From Candidatus Omnitrophota bacterium (GTDB lineage: Bacteria; Omnitrophota; Gorgyraeia; Velamenicoccales; Velamenicoccaceae): 16,644 nt of DNA. The translations under genes were made by a program, and so were the position numbers. Of this stretch, positions 1-8,225 are shown piece after piece (positions within the stretch are counted from its first letter, which is position 1; every line of letters begins with the position of its first letter). The notes beneath the pieces are model-generated. The model did no database searches, had not been told where the DNA came from, and saw nothing but the letters and a program-made list of their open reading frames with translations. The DNA is taken from contig JAQUOM010000027.1 of NCBI GenBank assembly GCA_028717105.1, positions 1 through 16,644 of the forward strand. The letters are read 5' to 3'.

Positions 1-2233
1 CGATTACCTGCGCGACAACATGGTCGTGCATCCGTCGCAGATGGTCCAGCGGCCGCTGCATTACGCCATTGTCGACGAGGTGGATTCCATCCTCATCGAT
101 GAGGCGAGGACCCCCTTGATCATCTCCGGCCCGACAGACGACTCCGTCGACAAATATTACACGATCAACCGCATTGTCCCCAAGCTCAAAAGGCGCCTGA
201 TCCTGGAAAAGGACGAGATCGAGGCCAAATACAAGGGTGAAGACCTCGCGGCGGGCTATGACGCGGTTGTCGATGAAAAGAACCATACCGTCAACCTTAC
301 CGAAGCGGGCATGGCTAAATGCGAGGAGCTCCTGGGAGTCAAGAGCCTTTATGACGACCTCTCGGGGGAGTGGGCGCATCACATCATCCAGGCGATCAAG
401 GCGCACGACCTTTTCAAGCGCGACGTGGACTATGTCGTCAAGGACGGCAAGGTCATCATCGTCGATGAGTTCACGGGGCGCCTGATGCCGGGCCGCCGGT
501 GGTCCGACGGCATGCACCAGGCCGTAGAGGCCAAGGAGAACCTGCGTATCGAGCGCGAGAACCAGACCCTGGCGACCATCACCCTGCAGAATTATTTCCG
601 TATCTACGAAAAGCTCGCCGGGATGACCGGAACGGCTTTTACGGAAGCCAACGAATTCAAACAGATTTACAAGCTCGATGTCGTCGTCATTCCGACGAAC
701 AGGCCCCTGGCGCGCTCCAACCATTCCGACGCGGTCTTTAAGAGCGGCCGTGAAAAGTTCACGGCGGTCGTCGAGGATATCGCGTCGTGCTACAAGAAGG
801 GCCGGCCGGTCCTGGTCGGTACGATTTCCATCGAAAAGTCGGAGATGCTTTCCGGGATGCTCCGGAAGATCGGCATCCCCCACAACGTCCTGAACGCCAA
901 ATATCACGAGATGGAGGCCCAGATTGTCGCGCAGGCCGGCCGTTACAAGGCCGTGACCATCGCGACCAACATGGCCGGCCGCGGCACGGATATCCTCCTG
1001 GGCGGCAACCCGCAAAATATGGCCAAAAACATCCTCGCCGCCAAAAAGACCGATCCGGCCTCCGAAGAATATAAGCAGGAATTCGCGGTCCTGTTTGCCC
1101 GGCTTAAGGAAGAGGCCCGCCAGGAGCACGATCGCGTGGTGGAGGCCGGCGGCCTCCATGTCATCGGCACGGAGCGGCACGAAGCCCGACGCATCGATAA
1201 CCAGCTGCGCGGCCGTTCGGGCCGCCAGGGCGATCCGGGTTCCTCGCGTTTTTATGTTTCGTTTGAAGACGACCTGATGCGGATGTTTGGTTCCGACCGG
1301 CTCATCGGGATCATGGACAAGATGGGCATCGAAGACGGCGTGGTCATCGAGAATGTTTTTATCACGCGCCGCATCGAGGACGCCCAGAGGCGTGTGGAGG
1401 CGTATAACTTCGAGATCCGCAAACACCTCCTGGAATACGACGATGTAATGAACAAGCAGAGAGAGGTGGTTTACGGCGAACGCCGCCTGATCCTCGAGGG
1501 GGTCTCGGGCGAACTTAAAGATTTTCTTTTTGAGATCGTTGAGGGCGTGATCGGGCGCAATGTCCCCGTCTATTGTCCCGACGGAATCATGCCGCAGGAT
1601 TGGAACTGGCCGGGTCTGGAGACGTGGCTCAAACAGAAGTTCGGCCCCGGGATGGCCGTCGACCAGGAAGAACTGGCTGCTTTGGGCCCTGCCCGGATCA
1701 GGGAAGAGCTGACGGCGCGCGCCCGGGAGGTTTGGCAGAAAAAAGAAGCAGAGACCGGCGCCGCACAGCTTGAACAGATGGAACGCATGGTCGTCCTGCA
1801 CGTCATTGACAGCCGCTGGAAGGACCACCTTTACGGGATGGATTGCCTCAAAGAGGGCATCGGCTTAAGGGCCTACGGCGCGCGCGACCCCCTGATCGAA
1901 TACCAGAAAGAAGCTTATAACATGTTCGTCGAGATGATGGAGCGCATCCAGGATGAGGTGGTCGAGCTTGTCTTCCGTATGCAGATCGTCGGACAAAAAG
2001 AGATGAAGGGTGTCTTTACGTCCCTGCCCCAGAGAATGGAGCACAAGGAGTTCAGCGGGATGTCGCCGCAGGCGCAGAGGGCGCAAAGGAGCGATCCGGG
2101 CGGGGAGAATGAAGGGGTGGCGCAGGAAGCGCCGAAAGAGGCGCCGGTCCGCCACGAAGGCCCCAAGGTAGGCCGTAACGATCCCTGCCCGTGCGGCAGC
2201 GGGAAAAAATACAAGAAGTGCTGCGGGCAGTAA
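1..2233 (+). CDS. secA: Preprotein translocase ATPase SecA (5' end outside window)
   Basis: SecA is the motor ATPase that drives unfolded preproteins through SecYEG at the inner membrane. The frame is already open at base 2, with DYLRDNM before the first internal Met at 20, so roughly the first 200 residues, including Walker A, lie off the left edge. Visible in order: the DEVDSILIDEARTPLIISGP block of nucleotide-binding domain 1 (about 70-140), the preprotein cross-linking region, the second RecA-like domain with ATNMAGRGTDILLGG (962-1006), the TERHEARRIDNQLRGRSGRQGDPG block (about 1170-1240), the helical scaffold/wing domains, and a C-terminal zinc motif CPCGSGKKYKKCC (2186-2224), which in other bacteria contacts SecB and phospholipids. 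No frameshift is seen. The linker before the zinc motif is charged and variable, as usual. lnt follows after 172 bases. Confidence 0.98.
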   Translation, partial: DYLRDNMVVHPSQMVQRPLHYAIVDEVDSILIDEARTPLIISGPTDDSVDKYYTINRIVPKLKRRLILEKDEIEAKYKGEDLAAGYDAVVDEKNHTVNLTEAGMAKCEELLGVKSLYDDLSGEWAHHIIQAIKAHDLFKRDVDYVVKDGKVIIVDEFTGRLMPGRRWSDGMHQAVEAKENLRIERENQTLATITLQNYFRIYEKLAGMTGTAFTEANEFKQIYKLDVVVIPTNRPLARSNHSDAVFKSGREKFTAVVEDIASCYKKGRPVLVGTISIEKSEMLSGMLRKIGIPHNVLNAKYHEMEAQIVAQAGRYKAVTIATNMAGRGTDILLGGNPQNMAKNILAAKKTDPASEEYKQEFAVLFARLKEEARQEHDRVVEAGGLHVIGTERHEARRIDNQLRGRSGRQGDPGSSRFYVSFEDDLMRMFGSDRLIGIMDKMGIEDGVVIENVFITRRIEDAQRRVEAYNFEIRKHLLEYDDVMNKQREVVYGERRLILEGVSGELKDFLFEIVEGVIGRNVPVYCPDGIMPQDWNWPGLETWLKQKFGPGMAVDQEELAALGPARIREELTARAREVWQKKEAETGAAQLEQMERMVVLHVIDSRWKDHLYGMDCLKEGIGLRAYGARDPLIEYQKEAYNMFVEMMERIQDEVVELVFRMQIVGQKEMKGVFTSLPQRMEHKEFSGMSPQAQRAQRSDPGGENEGVAQEAPKEAPVRHEGPKVGRNDPCPCGSGKKYKKCCGQ

Positions 2234-2250
2234 AAACGATCGGATGATCC

Positions 2251-2311
2251 CGCCCGTTTGCTTCGCAAACTCTTGGGCGCGATGATCTTTGCCGCATGTC
2301 CGCTGCGGCAA
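2251..2311. other. Two stem-loops between secA and lnt
   Basis: The first stem pairs 2251-2255 with 2275-2279 and, inside it, GTTTGC 2256-2261 with GCAAAC 2265-2270 around a 3-base loop. The second is a perfect 8-bp stem, TTGCCGCA 2289-2296 with TGCGGCAA 2304-2311. Neither is followed by a T run, so a classical intrinsic terminator is not supported. They could stabilise the secA 3' end or partly uncouple lnt from secA. Confidence 0.5.
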
Positions 2312-2405
2312 CAAAAGCGGGAAAAGCCTGAGGATTCTGCGGGTCGATTAAAAATGAAGTTTTGTCCGCGATTTTATGTTTCTATCTGAATTTCAGGATA
2401 AACTG

Positions 2406-3932
2406 ATGCGTTCAAAGATGCTGCCGTGGGTGCTGGCGTTGTTCAGCGTCGTGCTCCTGCGCCTGTCTTTTCCCAGGCCCGGGCTTTGGATGTTGGCCTG
2501 GGTCGCGCTCGTGCCGTTCTTTTTTTCCCTGGAGCGCAAGGATACGGCAGAAACCGTTTTTATCAGTTTCTGCGCGGGCCTTGTGTATGACGTCGCGCTC
2601 CTTTTTTGGCTTATTCATGTGACCGTGGCCGGGATGCTCGTCCTGGCGGCGTACCTGGCCTTGTATTTTGTTCTCTTCGGCCTGGGCTGGAGTTACGGAC
2701 GCAAGTATCTTTCCGCAGGCCTGCGCCTGATCTTCGTTCCGTCCGTCTGGATTGTCCTTGAGTATGTCAGGTCGCACTTGTTTTCGGGATTCCCGTGGGG
2801 GCTTTTGAGCCAGACGCAGACGCCGAACATTCCCGGCCTGCAGGGTGTCGATCTTTTCGGCAGCTGGGGGCTTTCGTTTATTCTCGTGTTCGCCAATGTT
2901 TTTGTTTTTGAGCTTTTGTCGTCCCGCGGCGTATCCGGCCGCGAAAAGGCCCGGCGGTCTTTTATTCCCGCCGGCATCATCGCCGCCTGGTTCCTCTACG
3001 GGTTGTTAAGGATGTACTTGCCGGCGGCCGCGGCATGCCCCCTTAAGGTGGCCGTCATTCAGGGCAATATTCCGCAGGAGATTAAATGGGCGGAGCGTTT
3101 CCGCGAGGGGATTTTTCGCAAACACGTCCTGCTCAGCGAGCTGGCGGTCTTGAAGGAAGAGCCTGGCCTGGTGGTCTGGCCGGAGACGGCGTTTACGGAT
3201 TATCTTGAGATCGGAGAGAACGACCGGTCGTTAAGCAGTTTTGCCGCGGAACTCGGCGTGCCGCTGCTGGTCGGTTCCATCCGTTTCCAGGATATGCGCT
3301 ATTATAACAGTGCGTTGCTCTATGGCGCATCAGGGAAGCTCGAAGAGGTGTATGATAAAGTGCACCTTGTGCCGTTCGGGGAATACATCCCGGTGCGCCG
3401 CTACCTGCCTTTTCTGGAAAGTATCGTGCCTATCGAGGATTTCACGCCGGGCGGTGATTATCGGCTGTTTTCCATCCCGGCCTCCGCGTGCCCCGGGCTT
3501 CGCTTCGGCGTCCTGATATGTTTCGAAGACATCTTCCCGGAACTGGCAAGGGAGTTTGTTGCGCGCGGCGCGGATTTTCTCATCAATATGACGAATGACG
3601 GATGGTTCGGCGATACCTCGAGCCCCTACCAGCACGCGCAGGCATCAGTCCTGAGGGCCGTTGAGAACAGGGTCTATGTCGTGCGCGCGGCCAATACGGG
3701 CGTCTCCTGCATCATCGACGATACCGGCCGGATCAAGGCGGAGGTGAAGGACGCTTTCGGGAAAAAGACATTTGTCCGTGGCGAGGCCGCCGGTCATGTG
3801 GGGCGGACGTTGCGCCGCGGCTTATACACGCGCATCGGCGACGTGCTGATTCTGATTGTCAGCTTCGCTATTTTTGGTATGATAATGAGACGGAAGTCAA
3901 TGAGCGCGCGTTTTACGGAACGCGAAGCGTGA
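2406..3932 (+). CDS. lnt: Apolipoprotein N-acyltransferase
   Basis: Lnt transfers an acyl chain from phospholipid to the N-terminal cysteine of apolipoproteins, the last step of lipoprotein maturation in the inner membrane. The protein has about six hydrophobic segments in its first 200 residues, a nitrilase-like periplasmic domain, and a C-terminal membrane helix. The Glu-Lys-Cys triad is complete: E260 in VVWPETAF, K318 in YDKVHLVPFGEY and C372 in LICFEDIFPE. The 508-residue length is typical. I chose ATG 2406 because AGGA (2395-2398) sits 7 bases upstream; the in-frame ATG at 2376 would add 10 residues but lacks a clear ribosome binding site. Placement after secA and before two exported proteins fits an envelope-biogenesis cluster. 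Confidence 0.95.
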   Translation: MRSKMLPWVLALFSVVLLRLSFPRPGLWMLAWVALVPFFFSLERKDTAETVFISFCAGLVYDVALLFWLIHVTVAGMLVLAAYLALYFVLFGLGWSYGRKYLSAGLRLIFVPSVWIVLEYVRSHLFSGFPWGLLSQTQTPNIPGLQGVDLFGSWGLSFILVFANVFVFELLSSRGVSGREKARRSFIPAGIIAAWFLYGLLRMYLPAAAACPLKVAVIQGNIPQEIKWAERFREGIFRKHVLLSELAVLKEEPGLVVWPETAFTDYLEIGENDRSLSSFAAELGVPLLVGSIRFQDMRYYNSALLYGASGKLEEVYDKVHLVPFGEYIPVRRYLPFLESIVPIEDFTPGGDYRLFSIPASACPGLRFGVLICFEDIFPELAREFVARGADFLINMTNDGWFGDTSSPYQHAQASVLRAVENRVYVVRAANTGVSCIIDDTGRIKAEVKDAFGKKTFVRGEAAGHVGRTLRRGLYTRIGDVLILIVSFAIFGMIMRRKSMSARFTEREA

Positions 3933-4007
3933 CGTAGGCACTTGCGCGGATTGTACCTCGGTATTTGCCGCAATATCGCACGAAGCCGGATTCGAGATTT
4001 TGTTCGC

Positions 4008-5207
4008 ATGCGCTCATGGGGGATCGGGTTGAGACATACGCTTAAAATAGTCGTCCTGTTGATCGCGGCGGGGGTATCCTTAGCTTCCTCAGGGGTCGGC
4101 CTGGCGGCGAAGTCCGACGACCAGAGCGCCCGCCAGCAGTTGGCCCTGCATTACTTCAGGGGCGTCGTCAATTATGAGGCCGGCCGCTTTGAGGATTCGC
4201 TCAACGAATTCAGGGCCGTTTCCGCCGTCGATCCCTATTATAGGGATACGCAGAAATATATCAGGGACTCCATGACGATGCTGGAGAGGTACCGCAAAGA
4301 CCTGCTCTTGCCCAAAGACGGAGGGTCTTACGAGACCAAAGGCACGGACCTTTATTTTCTGGGCAAGATGTATTACGAGAAAATGGATTACGAGCGGGCT
4401 CTGGAGGCCTTCAAGGCCGTGCTCGATAAGAACCCTGGCGATAAGTTCGCTCTGTATTACGCCCAGTTGTGCCAGGAGGCGATGGGGCCGAAAGCCCGAA
4501 AGGCATCCACGGCTGTCGTCGCCAGGGAAAGGGCCGACGAAGTGATGGGGTTAGAGCAGGAGATTTCCTACATCAAGGAGGACGTCGCTTCCCAGGAGGA
4601 CATGGATGCCTTTCTCGAAGAGAAGGCCGTGAGGCGCGCGGAGCGCGGCGAGATGATCCGCAAGAAAGAAAAGCAGATCGCCCGCCAGGAGGCGCTCCTG
4701 GACGAAGCGAAAAAAGACTATGTGACCGAGGCGCGGCTGACCAAACGCGCCAAGCGCCTGGATGAAGAAACGGAAAAGTGGCGGCGGATGAAAGAGCAGA
4801 TGTCGTCGCGCAGTCCCGGGATCCCGGCGGAGCTCATTGAATTTCCCGTTTATCTCAACAGGGCCAGAGGGTATTATGAACAGATGAAAGAGGCCCTGCG
4901 TACGAGCCGTTGGAATTCCGCGGGCCTGAACGCCATCCAGTCGGCGCTGCATTATTGCGACGCGCTGCTGATCTATTATTACGGGGTCAAAAGCGCCTAT
5001 CCGGGCCATGAGAATATCACGCGCCTGATGGCCGAGAATATCGAACGTTCCGACACCGACGAAAATATCCTGAGGATGAGGGCCATTTTGAACATGAAGG
5101 CCATCATGGAGGATGAAGACAGGCCCCTGACACGTTCGGAGGCGATCTTCCTTTCGGAGAAGACGGAGCGGCTTGTGGAGTGGTGCCGTTCCATTTTACC
5201 GCTGTAG
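4008..5207 (+). CDS. Exported TPR and coiled-coil protein, first of a tandem pair
   Basis: No named family is recognised. From ATG 4008 the product is 399 residues. It opens with a basic stretch and a hydrophobic segment (LKIVVLLIAAGVSLASSG) ending near GLAA, which reads as a Sec signal peptide. Two TPR-like helical hairpins follow (about residues 40-85 and 108-150), then a highly charged coiled coil (about 165-265), then a Tyr-rich helical C-terminal region. Periplasmic or envelope-associated location is inferred. The start is uncertain: TTG 4029 has a better ribosome binding site (GGGGGA 4018-4023), while TTG 3942 would put 22 extra residues before the signal peptide. It follows lnt by 75 bases and resembles the next gene in architecture, suggesting an old duplication. 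It may be a scaffold or assembly factor, but nothing shows the partner. Confidence 0.8.
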   Translation: MRSWGIGLRHTLKIVVLLIAAGVSLASSGVGLAAKSDDQSARQQLALHYFRGVVNYEAGRFEDSLNEFRAVSAVDPYYRDTQKYIRDSMTMLERYRKDLLLPKDGGSYETKGTDLYFLGKMYYEKMDYERALEAFKAVLDKNPGDKFALYYAQLCQEAMGPKARKASTAVVARERADEVMGLEQEISYIKEDVASQEDMDAFLEEKAVRRAERGEMIRKKEKQIARQEALLDEAKKDYVTEARLTKRAKRLDEETEKWRRMKEQMSSRSPGIPAELIEFPVYLNRARGYYEQMKEALRTSRWNSAGLNAIQSALHYCDALLIYYYGVKSAYPGHENITRLMAENIERSDTDENILRMRAILNMKAIMEDEDRPLTRSEAIFLSEKTERLVEWCRSILPL

Positions 5208-5242
5208 ACAATGGATATTTTCACGACAGGATGCGGGGTTGA

Positions 5243-5278
5243 TTCCGCCAGAAGCGGAAGGATTAAGGAAATAAATCC
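5243..5278. other. Paired small hairpins ahead of the second TPR gene
   Basis: TTCCGC (5243-5248) pairs with GCGGAA (5254-5259) around a 5-base loop, directly followed by GGATT (5260-5264) pairing with AATCC (5274-5278). They lie in the 98-base gap between the TPR genes, just before the ribosome binding site. An intercistronic mRNA-stability or attenuation role is possible; no T run follows. Confidence 0.35.
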
Positions 5279-5305
5279 GTTACAGGCAAAATTAAGGAGT
5301 GAATG

Positions 5306-6562
5306 ATGGGACTATTCTCGCGGCATAAAGTCATTTTGGGGCTTTTGGCGATATTTGTTTTTTCGGCGGTAACACTGGAGGCGGCGGACCCCGTTGTCGT
5401 CGAGGTCCACTTTCAGAACGGCGTCAAATTCTATAAGCGGGGGCTTTACGACCGCGCCGCCGCAGAGTTTGAGAAGACGTTAAGCCTGGAGCCCGCCCAC
5501 GAGGAGGCCAAGATCTATCTGGAAAAGACGCGCCTGATCCAGAAGAACCAGACAAAGGTCGAGGCCAAGGCAAGCCAGAATACCGAGATCAAACAGCTCT
5601 ACGCGGACGGCAGCCGTCTCTACAAGGAACGCAAATACGAGGAAGCGATTGACGTCTTCAACAAGATCCTCCAGATCAAGCCGATCGACGATTTTGCGTC
5701 TTATTATAAAGAAAAGAGCGAGATCATGATCTCGCGCAAGTTAAAGCGCGAAAAAAAGATCGAGGACAAACAAAAGCTTAAGGCCGCCCGGGCGCAGGCC
5801 AAGATGGACCGCCGGGCCGAAAAGGAGGCCCGGGCGTTGAAGCGCAAGGAGGCCAAAGAGGCCGCGAGACGCCCCGTCGATAAGGACGACCGCACGTCGG
5901 TCGTGACGCAGGACTTGGCGGCGTACGAAGTTGAAACGGCGTCCGAGGCAAACATAGAGGCGGAGACCGAGAAGCCGCTGGACAAAAAAGCGCGGCTTCG
6001 TCAGGAGCGTCTCGCCGAGAAAGAAGAAAAGCGCCGGGCGAAGCGGCAGGCGATTGAAGAAAAGAAAAAAGAAAAACAGGACCGTCTCGCCGCCAAGAAG
6101 TCCGTTGCCGAAGAGCGGCGCCAGGCTAAAATAGACGCAAAGTACAGGGCCAAAAAGGAAAAAGAGGAACGTCTCGCCGCCAGAAAGGAAGCTGACGCCG
6201 AGCGCCGTCAGGCCAAAAAGGACGCGGCTGTAGAAAAGCGGATCAAGAAAAAGGAAACAACCGCTGAGCGGCGCCAGGAAGCCGCTGCGGAGAAGCAGTC
6301 CGCCCGCGTGGACAAGGCGCTCAAGAAAGAGTCGGCTAAAGAAGCGGCCCAGACGCGCAAGGAGAACAAGGCGCTCTTTGTGAAAGGCGTCCAGCAGTAC
6401 GGCAGAAAACAATATGGGGACGCCATCGCGACATTCGAAGAGCTGATCCTCATAGAGAGCCGGACCGGCGACGTCTATTCGGGGACTGCGCGCCGCCTGA
6501 TCCAGAAGGCCGAGCTGCGCCTGAAGGGCGAAGGACAGGATTTGGCCATCGAGAAAAAGTAG
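5306..6562 (+). CDS. Exported TPR protein with a long Lys/Glu/Arg/Ala-rich coiled coil, second of the pair
   Basis: Unrecognised as a named gene. A signal peptide (KVILGLLAIFVFSAVTLEAA) leads into two TPR-like units (about residues 32-78 and 92-138). Residues about 145-345 are almost only K, R, E, A, D and Q, reading as one long coiled coil or single alpha-helix like the central domain of TolA. A third TPR-like unit (FVKGVQQYGRKQYGDAIATFEELI) lies near the C-terminus. This TPR-rod-TPR layout suggests a periplasm-spanning linker; that is inference. ATG 5306 lies 6 bases after AAGGAG (5294-5299); ATG 5303, one codon earlier, leaves only 3 bases. The rod carries imperfect internal repeats. The architecture parallels the preceding gene, but the charged rod is much longer. 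Confidence 0.82.
   Translation: MGLFSRHKVILGLLAIFVFSAVTLEAADPVVVEVHFQNGVKFYKRGLYDRAAAEFEKTLSLEPAHEEAKIYLEKTRLIQKNQTKVEAKASQNTEIKQLYADGSRLYKERKYEEAIDVFNKILQIKPIDDFASYYKEKSEIMISRKLKREKKIEDKQKLKAARAQAKMDRRAEKEARALKRKEAKEAARRPVDKDDRTSVVTQDLAAYEVETASEANIEAETEKPLDKKARLRQERLAEKEEKRRAKRQAIEEKKKEKQDRLAAKKSVAEERRQAKIDAKYRAKKEKEERLAARKEADAERRQAKKDAAVEKRIKKKETTAERRQEAAAEKQSARVDKALKKESAKEAAQTRKENKALFVKGVQQYGRKQYGDAIATFEELILIESRTGDVYSGTARRLIQKAELRLKGEGQDLAIEKK
6008..6285 (+). repeat. Imperfect in-frame repeats coding the charged rod
   Basis: The coding string CGTCTCGCCG recurs at 6008, 6083 and 6170, spaced 75 and 87 bases (25 and 29 codons), each starting an RLAxK/R unit. The second and third units continue with closely similar ERRQAK segments. 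This indicates growth of the rod by internal duplication of whole codons. Confidence 0.6.
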
Positions 6563-6633
6563 GAAACAGCCGGCGGGATGCGGGTCAACGGGTTTTTCGG
6601 ACAAGAAATAGGGCCCGGTGAAAGAATAATCAA

Positions 6634-7125
6634 ATGGAACAAAAAACAGAAGTTGTCAAGATCAGGAAACCCGAAAACGTCAATGTGGTCCTTGGGCAGG
6701 CGCACTTTATCAAGACCGTCGAAGACCTCTACGAGGCGATCGCGGGCTCTGTGCCCGGCATCAAATTCGGCCTGGCCTTTTCGGAAGCATCAGGCGCCTG
6801 CAAGGTGCGCGTCGAAGGCACCGACGAAGCCATGAAAAAACTGGCCGTCGAGAATGCGTTGGCCCTTGGATGCGGGCATTCCTTTTTTATTTTCCTGGAC
6901 GGCGCTTATCCTATCAACATCCTCAATGCCGTCAAGAATTGCCCGGAAGTCTGCGGGATCTTTGCCGCAACGGCGAACGCGCTGGAAGTCGTCGTGATGG
7001 AGACGGCTGCCGGACGCGGCATCATGGGCGTTATCGACGGAGAGCGGCCCAAAGGCGCAGAAGACGCCGCGGATGTCCGCTGGCGCAAGGAATTCTTAAG
7101 AAAGATCGGCTATAAAATCGGATAG
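6634..7125 (+). CDS. Adenosine-specific kinase family protein (PF04008)
   Basis: The whole 163-residue protein matches what I know of the PF04008 adenosine-specific kinase family, studied mainly in archaea. Landmarks are VVLGQAHFIKTVEDLYEAI (18-36), SVPGIKFGLAFSEASGACKVRVEG (39-62), GCGHSFFIFL (79-88), YPINILNAVKNCPEVCGIFAATAN (91-114) and GRGIMGVIDGERPKG (126-140). Members are thought to bind or phosphorylate adenosine/AMP, but the physiological role in bacteria is poorly defined. The protein is cytoplasmic, with no signal or membrane segment. Length matches the family. The ribosome binding site is weak (GGTGA about 12 bases upstream). It sits 71 bases after the TPR pair and is followed by a repeat-rich gap, so it may end that operon. 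The family call is firm; the reaction is not. Confidence 0.9.
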   Translation: MEQKTEVVKIRKPENVNVVLGQAHFIKTVEDLYEAIAGSVPGIKFGLAFSEASGACKVRVEGTDEAMKKLAVENALALGCGHSFFIFLDGAYPINILNAVKNCPEVCGIFAATANALEVVVMETAAGRGIMGVIDGERPKGAEDAADVRWRKEFLRKIGYKIG

Positions 7126-7130
7126 AGGCA

Positions 7131-7240
7131 TGTTAACGCAAATCGTCGCGAACCCCTGCCTCACCGGCAGGCAGGAAATGCGAATGGCCGCGAATTATTC
7201 GCGTTAATTTGCGTTAGATTTGCGTAAATTTGCGTTAAAC
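7131..7240. repeat. Intergenic element with inverted ends, hairpins and phased repeats
   Basis: The gap before the acyltransferase gene holds GTTAACGCAAAT (7132-7143), whose inverted copy ATTTGCGTTAAAC (7228-7240) has one extra base. Between them lie CCTGCC (7155-7160) able to pair with GGCAGG (7166-7171 or 7170-7175), a 7-bp inverted repeat CGCGAAT/ATTCGCG (7189-7203), and four GCGTTA-like units starting at 7201, 7211, 7222 and 7232, i.e. every 10-11 bases. This looks like a dispersed miniature repeat or a phased operator array. No coding potential is seen. Confidence 0.55.
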
Positions 7241-7247
7241 AATACCC

Positions 7248-8213
7248 ATGATGACAAAAAAAGAATTCTGTCGCTGGATGGCTTATGCCTCGGGCCGCGT
7301 CGTCATCGAGTGTTGCGATTTCGCCGGCCGGATCGTTCCCCTGGGGCTTTTGTATGGCATGGGGCGGTTCATGGGCTGGGCGGGATACACCTTTTCCGGA
7401 CAGCACAAGAAGATTGCGGTCGAAAGTCTCACGAGGGCCTTCGGCAGGGAAAAGACGCCGGCAGAGATCCGGCGGATATGCCGGGAATGTTTTAATTCCA
7501 TGGCCTATGCGGCGGTTGAATTTTTTATGTTCATGAAACATCCGGAACGCATCCGCGCCTTGGTCGAGATCGAGGGAATAGATAACCTGAAACGCGCGTT
7601 GGCCGAAGGCAAGGGGGTCGTCGCCATCAGCGCGCACTTCGGCAGTTTTCCTTTGCTGTTGACGCGCCTCGCCCAGGAAGGGATCCGTGTCAACGCGGTC
7701 ATGCGGCATATGCGCGATATGAAACTTGACGCGCTTTTTGAAGCGAAAAGAAACGTCATGAATGTCGGCTCTATCTACACCCAGCCGCGTCCGGAGTGCG
7801 TGAGCCGGAGCCTGAAGGCGTTGCGCGATAACGAGGTCCTTTTCGTCCAGCTTGACCAGAATTTCGGCACCGGCGGCGTCTTTGTAGATTTTTTCGGGGT
7901 CAAGGCCGCCACGGCCACGGGCCCTATTGTTTTTTCCATGCGCACGGGCGCGCCGATCGTGCCTATGTTCATTTACCGCCTCGGCGGTCCCCGCCATCGC
8001 ATTGTCATTGAGCCGGCTGTCAGCGTGACGGCCGATGGCACCAAGGAAGAACGGCTTCTGGATACCGTCGCGCGCCTGACCGTCCTGATTGAACGCTATA
8101 TCCGCAAGTATCCCCATGAATGGGGATGGATCCACAAGAGGTGGAAAGCCAGGCCCAAAGAAGAGAGGGAGGCCCTCTCCCGGCCGGCGGCCGGAGTTTC
8201 ATCCGAAGCTTAA
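7248..8213 (+). CDS. LpxL/HtrB-family lysophospholipid/lipid A acyltransferase-like protein
   Basis: The family (PF03279) acylates lipid A or other lysolipids at the cytoplasmic face of the inner membrane. Family landmarks: a hydrophobic N-terminus, GKGVVAISAHFGSFPLL (121-137), FVQLDQNFGTGGVFVDFFG (199-217) and the following RTGAPIVPMF block. The 321-residue length is normal. Oddity: the family active-site motif HX4(D/E) reads H130-FGSF-P135 here, so the acidic partner is replaced by proline, while D203 and Q204 are kept. Either another residue serves, or the protein has a changed role. ATG 7248 and 7251 are adjacent and in frame; no good ribosome binding site is visible, and the upstream repeat element may carry the control. 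The next gene starts 12 bases downstream. Confidence 0.87.
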   Translation: MMTKKEFCRWMAYASGRVVIECCDFAGRIVPLGLLYGMGRFMGWAGYTFSGQHKKIAVESLTRAFGREKTPAEIRRICRECFNSMAYAAVEFFMFMKHPERIRALVEIEGIDNLKRALAEGKGVVAISAHFGSFPLLLTRLAQEGIRVNAVMRHMRDMKLDALFEAKRNVMNVGSIYTQPRPECVSRSLKALRDNEVLFVQLDQNFGTGGVFVDFFGVKAATATGPIVFSMRTGAPIVPMFIYRLGGPRHRIVIEPAVSVTADGTKEERLLDTVARLTVLIERYIRKYPHEWGWIHKRWKARPKEEREALSRPAAGVSSEA

Positions 8214-8225
8214 CAGGAGGCGGCG

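Noticed and set aside
1865..2314. Antisense frame over the 3' end of secA
   Set aside because: It is a shadow of the SecA C-terminal coding region, with no ribosome binding site or motif.
5741..6604. Open 287-codon frame antisense to the second TPR gene
   Set aside because: It mirrors the Lys/Glu-rich rod: AAG/GAG-type codons read backwards as Leu/Phe/Leu, giving an artificial hydrophobic protein. The + strand has signal peptide, TPR units and a ribosome binding site.
7161..8135. Open 324-codon frame antisense to the acyltransferase gene
   Set aside because: It has no recognisable domain, and the + strand frame carries clear LpxL/HtrB motifs. Long antisense frames are expected in GC-rich coding DNA.
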